Assembly: GCF_000963005.1 (NCBI RefSeq)
Contig: NZ_JZHZ01000007.1
Span: 1,756,848 to 1,820,847 of the forward strand
Direction of reading: 5' to 3'
From: Xanthomonas sp. GPE 39
Lineage (GTDB): Bacteria; Pseudomonadota; Gammaproteobacteria; Xanthomonadales; Xanthomonadaceae
Length of the DNA: 64,000 bases
The notes below the pieces were generated by a model. That model was not told the DNA's origin and made no database searches. It saw only the letters and a program-made list of their open reading frames with translations. The position numbers and the translations under genes are program-made. Positions 1-7,651 of this stretch are shown here, one piece after another; the stretch's first letter is position 1, and each line of letters starts with the position of its first letter.

Positions 1-80
1 TCCATCAGCGTCAAATATGGTGCAGCGAAGGCCCATTCTTCATCGGATACGTCGGTCGGATAGGAGCGTGCTAGCTTCAT
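1..80 (-). CDS. IS5-family transposase, N-terminal 26 residues (partial)
   Basis: The protein would cut and join the element's ends during transposition. Translation from the ATG at 80 gives MKLARSYPTDVSDEEW and then AFAAPYLTLM. The SYPTDVSDEEWA...PYL pattern is the typical start of IS5-family transposases with a DUF4096-type N-terminal domain. Only the first 26 residues are present, so nothing can be said about the DDE catalytic residues or whether the gene is intact. The start codon overlaps the stop of the interrupted phage reading frame in an ATGA, which is fortuitous because that tail is IS sequence. Confidence 0.75.
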   Translation of the reverse strand, partial: MKLARSYPTDVSDEEWAFAAPYLTLM

Positions 81-123
81 CCGCTTACGATAGCCGCGAA
101 AGCCTCAAGTTCATAACACGCTC
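1..123 (-). mobile_element. IS5-family insertion sequence, terminal part
   Basis: The outer end of an insertion sequence runs off the left edge of the window. Read on the minus strand, the element begins at 123 with GAGCGTGTTATGAACTT, the type of terminus I associate with the IS1031-like branch of the IS5 family. The transposase starts 43 bp further in. The flanking bases 124-126 (TTA on the minus strand) would suit the 3-bp target duplication of that group, but the other copy lies outside the window. The insertion is inside a filamentous-phage gene. Confidence 0.72.
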
Positions 124-511
124 TAAATTTCATTCCGTTTATGCATCTTACTTCGTCGGAAGACATCCATTTTATTAATCGCGCATTTTCTGCGCGTTCT
201 GCTTCTGCGCGTTCTATTAGTTCTGCGCGAATTTCAGCTATTCGGCGTTCCCTGTATTCGATCTGTTGTGCGGCTAACGCGGCGCTCCCTGCGTTTCGTT
301 GTGCGGTCGTCCTCGCTGCTTTGTCATCCCTGGCGCTTTGCCAGTCTGCGACCGTGTCTAGGTAGATTTTGGCACCGCCTGCCAGTGCGGCTGCTAGGCA
401 TGTCCCTACGATCAGCGTTAGCCATATTCCGGATCCTTCACGCTTTGGTGCATGCAAGTATTCCGGTCGTTTTCCTGCGGTTATTTCCTGCGCCTCTTCG
501 GTCTCTTCCAT
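77..511 (-). pseudogene. Filamentous-phage membrane protein, 3' end replaced by IS
   Basis: The frame starts at the ATG at 511, preceded by AAGGGG. It has a hydrophilic N-terminus, one membrane segment (about residues 31-52, beginning GIWLTLIVGTCLAAALAGG), and a charged Ala/Arg/Glu region that looks helical or coiled-coil. The last 15 residues (from RACYELEAF on) are encoded by the terminus of the insertion sequence, so the native C-terminus is lost. I do not recognise the family. Its place next to a DUF3653-like gene and a dif-like site suggests an accessory or virion-envelope gene of an integrated Xanthomonas filamentous phage. The reading frame and start are seen; the phage origin is inferred. 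Confidence 0.55.
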
Positions 512-581
512 ATTCCGCCCCTTGTCTACACATACCCTGGCTGGATTGTGGGGTGCAGGGGCCTGCCCCTGCGTAGACGCT

Positions 582-935
582 TCAGCCGGCCATGCGTCCG
601 AAGTGTCGATCCCGCCAAGTTGCGAGGTCCACGACAACAACTTTTACCATGGCCTGCTGACGCGCTTTTCTGGCCTTGTTCCGGTTTCGTGTTGCGTCAC
701 GCAAGTCTGTTGCATCGGCACGCCAGAGCAAACCGCGCAGCCTGTGTTCCGGGATTCTTTCCCCCGTTGGTGCGACTAGGTCGCGTCCAGCCAGTCGCCA
801 GCCTGCCCAAGGTCCATGCAACTCAACATGGTTGTCTATGACGTGCCGCGCGTGTGCTTGTGCGCAGTGGTTCGGACATGGCTTTCCAGCTTCCCAGCAC
901 GGTGGCCGGCGGTCGATGTTGTAGGTGTCGCTCAT
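582..935 (-). CDS. DUF3653-like filamentous phage protein
   Basis: This is a 117-residue protein. The stretch HGPWAGWRLAGRDLVAPTGE followed by RLRGLLWR matches the pattern I know from DUF3653 proteins of Xanthomonas and Xylella filamentous prophages (LxGPWxGWxxxGRDLVxPxGxRIxxxRLxGLLWR). The N-terminal third has Cys and His residues (CWEAGKPCPNHCAQAHARH) that could bind a metal. The ATG at 935 is chosen because AAGGA lies 9 bases upstream; an in-frame ATG at 1037 would add 34 residues but would overlap the dif-like site. The function is unknown, possibly regulatory. It lies 70 bp upstream of the interrupted membrane-protein gene on the same strand, so the two were probably co-transcribed. Confidence 0.65.
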   Translation of the reverse strand: MSDTYNIDRRPPCWEAGKPCPNHCAQAHARHVIDNHVELHGPWAGWRLAGRDLVAPTGERIPEHRLRGLLWRADATDLRDATRNRNKARKARQQAMVKVVVVDLATWRDRHFGRMAG

Positions 936-1255
936 GCTGCGATTTCCTTGTCGCTGGGCTTTCGTGATGGTAGCCACGAGGTCAACCACAGCCACAGCCA
1001 ACGGAGTCGCAGTTTCGCGATCCTGCGCATTTCGCATAATGTCTCTTATGTCAGGTGCGGGTGAGGCGAATACTGGACCGACTTGTCGCACGTGTCGCCT
1101 TCGCGTTCTTGGCGGGCTCGCGGTCAACTTCCGCATGAGTCCGATCTTCGATCATCCGCACGTGGTGAGTTGACGTGTCTCGCTCAATGCGTGCCGACTC
1201 CTGCATCTGCTGACGTTGGAGCTGTAGCACTTCGTAAGTTATGCGTAGCCTGCTT
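936..1255. other. Intergenic stretch at the phage-chromosome boundary
   Basis: These 320 bases lie between the phage gene and the ABC permease. I see no convincing gene; the open frames on both strands lack a good start and family resemblance. The only clear structure is the dif-like site at 1029-1056. Part of the sequence may be phage control region and the rest chromosomal 3' flank of the ABC operon. Confidence 0.4.
1029..1056 (+). other. XerC/XerD dif-like attachment site
   Basis: The 28 bp read as an 11-bp arm ATTTCGCATAA, a 6-bp centre TGTCTC and an 11-bp arm TTATGTCAGGT. Against the E. coli dif arms (GGTGCGCATAA and TTATGTTAAAT) each arm matches at 8 of 11 positions, including the inner CGCATAA and TTATGT blocks that contact XerC and XerD. 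Filamentous phages of Xanthomonas (Cf and Lf types) integrate through host XerCD at such sites. The position next to phage genes suggests an attL/attR junction or an internal attP. Which of these it is cannot be told from one end. Confidence 0.6.
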
Positions 1256-2029
1256 TCACCGGTTGGCTTCCTGTGCCCGAAACATCAGCGCCGCACCGAC
1301 GCCGAAGACCGCCGTATAGCCTGCCAGCACCAGCAGCGCCAGCCAGCTGGCTTCGTTGGCGTAGCCCAGCGCGGCCAGTGCTAGCCGGTTGAAGTGGTAG
1401 CTAGGCAGCAGCTTCGCCAGTCCCTGCAGCCATGCGGGCAGTTGCTCGATTGGCAGCCACAGTCCGCCGCACAGCGACAGCGGCAGGTAGACCAGGTTCA
1501 TCAGCCCGGCGGCCGAGTCCGGCGGCATCAGCATCCCGGCAAAAACGCCGATGGCCGCGAAACAAAGCACGCCCAGCGTGATGACGGCAAGGAACTGCAG
1601 CACCTGCACGGCGCTGACCTGCAGGTTGATCACCAGTCCGGCAATGACCATCAGCATCAGGCCGATGCTCAGGCCGAACACGACACTGGCCGCCAGCTTG
1701 GCCAGTACATAAGCCGCGGGCGGCATCGGCGACGCGCGCTTGAGTTCGAGCCAGCCGCGTCCGCGCTCCAGTGCCAACCCCGCGCCGATGGCGAATAGCG
1801 CCGAGCCCATCGCACCAAAGCAGGTGTAGCTAGCCAGCAGATAGCGCGGCATCGGGTAGCCGAGAAAATCTGCGCTGCGGTTGGCCAACCCGAAGATCAA
1901 GAAGAAAGCCAGTGGCAGGCCGAGCATGGAGAACACGTACATCGGCGAGCGCACGAGTCGCAGCAGTTCGTATTTGAGTTCTAGCCAATAGACGCGGCGG
2001 GTCTTGCCGAGCATGAGGATGGAGTCCAT
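1256..2029 (-). CDS. ABC-2 type transporter permease
   Basis: This 257-residue membrane protein has about six hydrophobic segments, starting near residues 30-50 (MYVFSMLGLPLAFFLIFGLA), which is the size and layout of ABC-2 exporter permeases. It forms a pair with the ATPase gene 35 bp upstream and would make the transmembrane path of an exporter with an unknown substrate. In related Xanthomonas such pairs are often followed by a DesK/DesR-like sensor kinase and response regulator (from memory). None follows here; the next sequence is phage-derived, so the operon may have lost its 3' genes. No start problem: the ATG at 2029 lies in a normal operon spacing. Confidence 0.85.
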   Translation of the reverse strand: MDSILMLGKTRRVYWLELKYELLRLVRSPMYVFSMLGLPLAFFLIFGLANRSADFLGYPMPRYLLASYTCFGAMGSALFAIGAGLALERGRGWLELKRASPMPPAAYVLAKLAASVVFGLSIGLMLMVIAGLVINLQVSAVQVLQFLAVITLGVLCFAAIGVFAGMLMPPDSAAGLMNLVYLPLSLCGGLWLPIEQLPAWLQGLAKLLPSYHFNRLALAALGYANEASWLALLVLAGYTAVFGVGAALMFRAQEANR

Positions 2030-2064
2030 CGGGTGGTTTCCGGTGTGGTGTTCGAGGGGGCGCT

Positions 2065-3027
2065 TCAGCGTCCAGCCGGGGTGGTATCGGTCAGCGACTC
2101 GATCGCGTCTTCAAGGGCGATGTCGGCGATGTGGAGCTGACTCAGCATGGGGTCACGCTGCATCAGCGCCAGCACGACCTGTTCGGGCTCGCTGGCCAAA
2201 ATCGCCGTGATGTCGTCGTCGATACGGCTGGCCGAGGCGACGCCGGCGATGCGCTCGACCTCGGCCAGCGTCAGCGACGTGCGGCAGCGGATCGCGCGTA
2301 CTCCCTGGCTGGCCTTGATCTGCTCGGGCGTGCCTTCGGCGATCACTCGGCCGCCCTTGACCAGCAAGATGCGGTTCGCTAACTCGTCGGCCTCGGCCAG
2401 ATAGTGCGTGGTCAGCAGCACGGTCTTGCCGCGCGCCACGAAGTCGCGCACATGCGTCCATAGTGCGCGCCGCGCTTGCGTGTCCAGCCCGACCGTGGGT
2501 TCGTCCAAGAACAGGAAATCGGGATCCCCGCACAGTGCCAGCGCGAACATCAGCCGCTGCTGCTGGCCGCCGGAGAGCTTGCCGAATCGGCGCTTTTCCA
2601 GGCCTTCCAAACCGGCTAGACGGATCACCTCGGCGGTCGGCAGCGGATGGTCGTAGTAGCTGCGGAACAGCTCGATGTGCTCGCTGACGTGCATGTGTTC
2701 AGGCACGGCGGCTAGGCCGACCTGCAGCATCACGCCCACGCGCTTACGCGCCGCGCGCGAACGCGGGTCACCCCCGAAGAGCTCGGCGATGCCGGCCGTG
2801 GGTTCGGTCAGGCCAAGCAGCAGGCGTACCGTGGTGGTCTTGCCGGCGCCGTTGGGGCCCAACAGCGCGATCACCTCGCCGGCGTACAGTTCAAAGCTGA
2901 GGTGGTCCAGCGCCACACGTTTGCCGAAGGTCTTCGTCACCGCGGTGAGCCGTGCCACCACCTCCCCGCGCGGCGCTGTCGGCGCGCGGTGCGGCCGCTG
3001 GGTCGAATCCATCTGTGCGGCAGTCAT
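2065..3027 (-). CDS. ABC transporter ATP-binding protein
   Basis: This 320-residue protein is the ATPase that powers the ABC-2 permease encoded just downstream. Visible motifs are Walker A GPNGAGKTT (residues 57-65), the signature LSGGQQQR (151-158), Walker B FLFLDEPT (171-178) and the H-loop in LLTTHYL. The first 25 residues are poorly conserved linker. The ATG at 3027 has AAGGA 7 bases upstream, which supports it; an internal ATG six codons in is also possible. The C-terminal 90 residues are typical of drug or antibiotic exporter ATPases (CcmA/DrrA-like), but the substrate is not readable from sequence. Confidence 0.9.
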   Translation of the reverse strand: MTAAQMDSTQRPHRAPTAPRGEVVARLTAVTKTFGKRVALDHLSFELYAGEVIALLGPNGAGKTTTVRLLLGLTEPTAGIAELFGGDPRSRAARKRVGVMLQVGLAAVPEHMHVSEHIELFRSYYDHPLPTAEVIRLAGLEGLEKRRFGKLSGGQQQRLMFALALCGDPDFLFLDEPTVGLDTQARRALWTHVRDFVARGKTVLLTTHYLAEADELANRILLVKGGRVIAEGTPEQIKASQGVRAIRCRTSLTLAEVERIAGVASASRIDDDITAILASEPEQVVLALMQRDPMLSQLHIADIALEDAIESLTDTTPAGR

Positions 3028-3069
3028 CGTAAGGTCCTTGATGTAAGAGATTAAAGAGCGTCCGGGCGT

Positions 3070-3432
3070 TCAACGCGCCGGCAACAGAGCAGCGTGCGCA
3101 TGACGTGGTTTGATCGTATAGGGATGCGTTTCGTTACCCCGCAACGCGGGAAGCGCTTGGCTCAGCAAATTGCCCTTCATGCTCGCGTCCTGCCGCATCC
3201 GATCGAATGCATAGAAGAGTGCCACAGCGGCACGCGAAGCAGCCAGAGGTGCGGTATCACCCATCGGTAGACAAATGGTGCGCAGCAGATAGCGCGAGCC
3301 GACGCGGGTGGACGTCGGCCTCCATTACTGCTGTACCAGACGCACCCGCTTGAACTTGCCGGGCATCACTAGGTCAAGCACCACCAGCCTGATCTCATCG
3401 GACGTGTTCCATCGCTCAACCGACATTCCCAT
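3070..3432 (-). other. Possible decayed small gene, frame with one stop
   Basis: One minus-strand frame reads 121 codons from the ATG at 3432 to the stop at 3070, with a single internal TAA at 3325-3327. The first piece begins MGMSVERWNTSDEIRLVVLD; the second includes YLLRTICLPMGDTAPLAASR. I recognise no family. The intact second piece (ATG at 3264, 64 residues) could be a small gene, or the whole may be a broken gene. The promoter of the ABC operon should lie between 3028 and about 3100. Confidence 0.25.
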
Positions 3433-3480
3433 CCGCACCGGGCTGCGGCAGCTTTGCTACTGCGCACGGCACGCCCCGGT

Positions 3481-4522
3481 TCACTTACTTTGCATGGATC
3501 GCATGTAGGAATCGAACGGCTCCATCTCCATGACCTCTCGCCTCTGATCCAGCGATGCCTTGTCCTGGATAGGATAAGGCTCGACCTTTCCGCCGTCCTC
3601 GCTGAACTGGGAGCCTCAGCGCGTAGTCATGGCGCACCATCTCGCCACGGAGCATCAGCGGGCGTGCTTTTGCGAGTGCGTCCCGGATCAACTCAGGGCT
3701 GTGGGAGTGCTGCACAAGGATGAAGAACTCCATGACGCCCTTGCGACCGACCATCTGCACGTCAGGGAAGCCCTGCTCCTTGAGCACCTGTGTCACAAAC
3801 ACCGCGTTCTTGGCGTCGTCCGCATCAGCGGCCTTCGCTTCCACGGAATTTGCGCCTGTTCCTGCCAGATCCCACACCTCTCTTAACTTCTGGTCTCTCG
3901 CGTACCGCTCATCCAGAGACCGCCTCAGATCGGCATGCGTGATGGGTGGCTGTCGCTGGCACAAGGCGTTCGCACCGATCACCTGATCGTAGGGTATTCC
4001 GACAGCGATCAAGTCGTTGGCGGAACGAAGATCTAGCGCAATCGGAGCCAGTCCTAGATCATCGCGCTCCTGGTTCACGGCCATCGCGTTCAAACCCTGC
4101 GGCAATCTGAGCACTCCGTCCTTAATCTCAGGGAACGCACCATACGTCTGCTTTTTCCTGCGAGAAAGTGACACGCGGTCGGCCAGCGCGGCGTAACCCC
4201 GTGGATCGACGTCATCCCCTACACGCTCATACAGCGCGTCCATGAGCATTCGCTGTAACTTTCTCTCGCCACGCAAAGCGAGGACGATGGGGCCGAGGGC
4301 ATTGACCCCTTCGCATCCGACTTGGGCTTCGGTCGGTACTCCACCATCCAGCACCTTTGCCACTTCGCGCAACTCTTGTGCCTTGAGAGGCCCACTGCTC
4401 GCCTTGGTTTGGAAGGCTAGAAGTTTGTCCAGCACATCCGGTTGAGCAATCCCTGTCGCGTGCACGGACGCTGCCAAGACGCCGAGAAACAAACAGATCC
4501 AAACCCTTAACAGTCTGCGCAT
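3481..4522 (-). pseudogene. DUF6624-like secreted protein, frameshifted near the C-terminus
   Basis: The protein starts at the ATG at 4522 with a signal peptide (MRRLLRVWICLFLGVLAASV, then HAT). A DUF6624-like segment follows (VLKEQGFPDVQMVGRKG ... ILVQHSHSPEL ... EMVRHDYAL). Family members normally continue with a short segment and YGTQF; here the frame breaks at about 3615 and the expected GSQFSEDGGKVEPYPIQDK and SLDQRREVMEMEPFDSYM appear in another frame that ends at 3481. About 45 bases, not a multiple of three, seem to be missing at the break. In the unshifted frame the protein ends at 3485 with an unrelated tail. It lies 7 bp after the ATP-grasp fragment and was probably translationally coupled to it. 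The function is unknown. Confidence 0.65.
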
Positions 4523-4529
4523 CGCTGCC

Positions 4530-4848
4530 TCACCAAGGGTGCTTGTCAAGATGTTTCGTATCGACTGTTCGGGACGCGGCAAGCTGCCGGGCAAGCTGCT
4601 TGTACCGGCTGGAGTCGCAGATAAGCTGCAACTCCAAACTGTTGAAGTCAATGGCTCCGGGCCGCGGTTTGCCCGGCATCAGACCGATGACAAATTCGCA
4701 GAATCCAGCCAGCGCTCTCATCTCAGGGAGGTAGTCTTCAATCCAGAGAAACTGCCCTTGCTGATTCACTTCGACAAACACGAAATCGCTTGAGCGATCC
4801 ACGATGAAGTCTAATGCCAGAAGCCCCGCCAACACTGGGGTTCCGGGC
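4530..4848 (-). pseudogene. C-terminal fragment of an ATP-grasp ligase
   Basis: About 105 codons remain. The segment PVLAGLLALDFIVDRSSDFV and then FVEVNQQGQFLWIEDYLPEM is the last part of an ATP-grasp domain: the D-FIV and E-N residues hold the second Mg-ATP, and the NxxGQFxWIE run is characteristic of the MvdD/graspetide-synthetase branch. The N-terminal domain and the rest of the ATP site are missing. The frame continues upstream only through the ssrA terminator and tmRNA, which is an artefact, so there is no start. The stop at 4530 is followed 7 bp later by the DUF6624 gene. The truncation point touches the ssrA terminator, as expected for a deletion within an element integrated at ssrA. 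Confidence 0.65.
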
Positions 4849-4849
4849 A

Positions 4850-4879
4850 GAAAAAAACCCAACCGAGAGCGGTTGGGTT
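4850..4879 (-). terminator. Rho-independent terminator of ssrA
   Basis: On the minus strand a perfect 10-bp stem (AACCCAACCG / CGGTTGGGTT, loop CTCT, positions 4856-4879) is followed by a run of T. It lies 9 bases beyond the CCA end of the tmRNA. Confidence 0.9.
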
Positions 4880-4888
4880 CTGGATGAA

Positions 4889-5240
4889 TGGTGGAGGTGG
4901 GCGGAATCGAACCGCCGTCCGAAGGCACTCCATCCCCGGCACTACATGCTTAGCTCATCGTTGCATCTCATCCCGGAACAGCACGATGTGCGAAGCGCAT
5001 CCCGGGACCAGCCTGCTTGATTTAGCCAGTGGCTGACAGGCAGCCACCACCGACGATTCCGTGATAATGACCCTACGTCGCGAGCACGGACACAAGCGAT
5101 TTCGGGGCTAGGCCTTAAGCGGCCAGAGCGTAGTTGTCGTCGTTGGCAACTATAAGTTTGCGGCTGGATTTACGAGGAAAGCTGCCCCCTCGGCATGCGC
5201 CAAGCGATTTTGCAACCCCCGTCGAAACCAGTGCACCCCC
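4889..5240 (-). ncRNA. ssrA: Transfer-messenger RNA (tmRNA)
   Basis: tmRNA rescues stalled ribosomes and tags the unfinished protein for proteolysis together with SmpB. The 5' end GGGGGTG pairs with CACCTCC just before the encoded ACCA end at 4889, forming the tRNA-like acceptor stem. The T-arm GGTTCGATTCC is present. The tag frame is at 5115-5147 (GCC resume codon, then TAA) and encodes ANDDNYALAA. Length is about 352 nt, normal for gamma-proteobacteria. ssrA is a well-known integration site; the gene here is intact and the neighbour on its 3' side is a truncated foreign gene. Confidence 0.95.
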
Positions 5241-5268
5241 GGGGACAACGTCAAACGCTGACGGTCAC

Positions 5269-5297
5269 AGTGTAAGGATTGGCGAGGACCGTCACAA
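5269..5297 (-). promoter_or_regulatory. Sigma-70 promoter of ssrA
   Basis: On the minus strand TTGTGA (5292-5297) and TACACT (5269-5274) are separated by exactly 17 bases. Transcription would begin about 20-25 bases before the mature tmRNA 5' end, leaving a short leader for RNase P to remove. Confidence 0.6.
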
Positions 5298-5533
5298 GCC
5301 TGAGGCCGGCGTTATTTCCTTGCATGCCGCCGACGATCATATTTGCCAATAACCGCCGAGCATCGCAATCCAGCAGGCCCGACCTCCGGGGGGACACAGT
5401 TGCCGCGATGGTTTGTTACCATGTGATGCCGCCCCTCGCCGGGTGCATGCTATGGAAGACGCATCTCATCCCCCTTCGCTGCGCCGCCAAGGCGCCCAGG
5501 TCCCCGCCTCCCTCGCCGCCAGGGAGCGTGCGC

Positions 5534-6877
5534 ATGCTTGAACTGTTGATCGTGGCCGCCCTGGTGCTGCTGAATGGCTTCTTCGCGATGTCGGAGATGT
5601 CACTGATGACGTCGCGCAAGAGCCGGCTGAAGCAGATGGCGCAGTCCAGTTCGCGCGCCGCCAAGGCATTGGCGCTGGCCGAGAATCCCGAGAACTTCCT
5701 CTCCACGGTGCAGATCGGCATCACCGCCATCGGTATCCTGACCGGCGTGTTCGGCGGCGAAGCCATCGGCGCAGCGATTGCGACCCGGTTGCAAGCACTG
5801 TTCCCGACGTTGGCCGCGAACTTCACCCTGATCGGGCAACCGCAGCCGTATTCGGCCGTGATCGGCAAAACGCTGGCAATCGTCCTGATCACCTTCCTGA
5901 CGCTGATCTTCGGTGAACTCGTCCCCAAACGCCTGGCACTGACGCGTTCGGAAACCATCGCCAGCATCGTCGCGATCCCGATGAGTTGGCTGGCACGAAT
6001 CGCCGCCCCCGGCGTTTGGCTGCTGTCGCGCTCGACCCGACTGGTGCTGCGCCTGTTCGGTCTGGGCAAGGACGAATCGGCATCGGTGACCGAAGAAGAA
6101 ATCCGCATGCTGGTCGCCGAAAGCCATGAGGCCGGCGTGATCGACGCGCACGAACGCAACATGATGAACCGGGTCATGCGACTGGGCGACCGCACCGCGG
6201 ACAGCCTGATGACCCCGCGCAATCGTATCGCCTGGCTGGATGCCAACGCCGAGCCGCAACGCAACTTGCAGGTGATGCACGAACATGAATTCTCGCGCTA
6301 CCCCGTGTACCGCGGCAACGATCAGGACATCGCCGGCGTGCTGGAAGTGAAGTCACTGGTGACTCGCATGGGCAACGGTGGTGAGCAGTTGTTCCAAAGC
6401 CTGCGCGACACGCTGTTCGTGTCCGAATCCACCCATGCGATGAAGCTGCTGGAGATTTTCCGCGAGGAACAGCAGTCCATGGCGCTGGTGGTGGACGAGT
6501 ACGGCGAGATCCAGGGACTGGTCACGGTCAGCGACCTGATGGGCGCGGTGGTCGGCCGTCTGCAATCGGTGGACAACGCCGATGAGGACGCATTGGTGGT
6601 GACCCGTGACGACGGCTCGCTGCTGATCGATGGTTCGCTGGCAATCGAGGACCTGCGCGAGTTGCTGGGTGGCGCGGAGTTGCCCAGCGCCGAGGAAAAC
6701 GACTACAACACGCTGGCGGGCTTGTGCATCTCCTACTTCGGACGCATCCCGCATACCGGCGAGTTCTTCGACTGGGCCGGCTGGCGAATCGAGATCGTAG
6801 ACCTGGACGGCGCACGCGTGGACAAGCTGCTGTTGCGCAAGCTGCAGGACGAGAACAGCGATGACATCACCGCGTGA
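5534..6877 (+). CDS. CNNM/CorC-HlyC family membrane protein
   Basis: This is a 447-residue inner-membrane protein of the hemolysin-C/CNNM family, linked to Mg or cobalt homeostasis. It begins MLELLIVAALVLLNGFFAMS, the first membrane helix of the DUF21 domain, with more helices to about residue 185. Two CBS modules follow (around residues 220-340: DSLMTPRNRIAWLDAN; MALVVDEYGEIQGLVTVSDL), then a C-terminal CorC/HlyC domain ending near 440. The ATG at 5534 is chosen because AGGGAG lies 8 bases upstream and it begins the first helix; the frame extends further upstream without family resemblance. The transported ion is not established for this subfamily. Confidence 0.9.
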   Translation: MLELLIVAALVLLNGFFAMSEMSLMTSRKSRLKQMAQSSSRAAKALALAENPENFLSTVQIGITAIGILTGVFGGEAIGAAIATRLQALFPTLAANFTLIGQPQPYSAVIGKTLAIVLITFLTLIFGELVPKRLALTRSETIASIVAIPMSWLARIAAPGVWLLSRSTRLVLRLFGLGKDESASVTEEEIRMLVAESHEAGVIDAHERNMMNRVMRLGDRTADSLMTPRNRIAWLDANAEPQRNLQVMHEHEFSRYPVYRGNDQDIAGVLEVKSLVTRMGNGGEQLFQSLRDTLFVSESTHAMKLLEIFREEQQSMALVVDEYGEIQGLVTVSDLMGAVVGRLQSVDNADEDALVVTRDDGSLLIDGSLAIEDLRELLGGAELPSAEENDYNTLAGLCISYFGRIPHTGEFFDWAGWRIEIVDLDGARVDKLLLRKLQDENSDDITA

Positions 6878-6912
6878 ATGGCATTGGCAAACGCAAGCAA
6901 AGGCCGCTGTGT

Positions 6913-7026
6913 CTAGGGCAGCGGCGCGGTAGTGCGTAGCCAGGCACAGGTTTGCGCCTCAGGGCTGTCGATGTACCACGCGTGGTAGCCAACGCCACGC
7001 TGCAACGCCGACACCCCCTGCCTCAC
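6913..7026 (-). CDS. Small ORF coupled to the gene before it
   Basis: This is a 37-codon frame with a GTG start that overlaps the stop of the 61-residue gene in a GTGA. It includes RGVGYHAWYIDSPEAQTCAW and has ordinary high-GC codon use. I do not recognise it. The coupled overlap and the lack of a better reading in the region are the only support. It could equally be a 3' remnant of one longer gene split by a frameshift. Confidence 0.3.
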   Translation of the reverse strand: MRQGVSALQRGVGYHAWYIDSPEAQTCAWLRTTAPLP

Positions 7027-7208
7027 CCCTGCAGAAGACGCAGGTCCGATTCGCTGACGAACATGTGACTCACGCGCGGCACGCTGGTGTGCATGTCAGG
7101 GGCATCTGCAACATGACCGCGTAAACGCTCCAGATAGATCGACATCTGCTGCAAGGCGGCTTCCAGTCCACAGTCGTGCACAGAAGGCGCAGCATGTTGT
7201 TCGCTCAT
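7023..7208 (-). CDS. Small hypothetical protein, 61 residues
   Basis: The protein begins MSEQHAAPSVHDCGLEAALQ and has no signal peptide or membrane segment. The ATG at 7208 has AGGTGA 6 bases upstream, a good ribosome binding site, which favours a real gene. The middle (LEAALQQMSIYLERLRGHV) should form a helix. No family is recognised. It is followed without gap by the GTG-started small frame, which may be part of the same gene. Confidence 0.45.
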   Translation of the reverse strand: MSEQHAAPSVHDCGLEAALQQMSIYLERLRGHVADAPDMHTSVPRVSHMFVSESDLRLLQG

Positions 7209-7651
7209 GTCGTCATCACCTATAGAACCTGATTGACCGAAGCCGCATTACTGCGACCGATAGCCGCAGTGGAACACGGTGCGAGCAGATGACACACCCG
7301 ACAAAATCAACTAGCCGTGAAGACGTTTCGATCCTGTGATGCACATCGACACAATAGACCCGGCAACCGGAGCGGCGCCCGCCTTCTGCGCATGCAATTG
7401 CGCAAATACTTCCAGAATTCATGCCGCAGCGCTGGCCGCGCTCACGACATCGGCGAGAATGTAAGACGTACATAAACTGTGCGATGTCGCCGTAGCTGTT
7501 GGCAATCAACAGCAGCCACGGGTCACGGCAATGTTGCAGCAACAACAACCCGAACGCGGATGTACGCTGGCATCGCTATCGGTCATCAGCGGCGACGCCT
7601 GCCACACCGCATCCCCGACACGCCGTGCCCCCACCCTGCCCGAGTGCCACC
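7209..7651. other. Intergenic stretch, 443 bases
   Basis: No gene, tRNA or clear repeat is visible. The open frames here have rare codons and no family resemblance. It should hold divergent promoters for the small gene and for the SDR gene, but I cannot pick convincing -35/-10 boxes. Confidence 0.4.

Noticed and set aside
1243-1260. Second possible dif-like arm (ACGCATAACTTACG on the minus strand)
   Set aside because: Only one arm resembles dif; the other arm does not match XerD sites, so I treat it as chance.
4849-4928. Extension of the ATP-grasp frame upstream
   Set aside because: These codons lie in the ssrA terminator and in the tmRNA 3' end, so the apparent start there is not real.
7216-7548. 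110-codon minus-strand frame
   Set aside because: It has no ribosome binding site, unusual codon use for this genome and no recognisable family.
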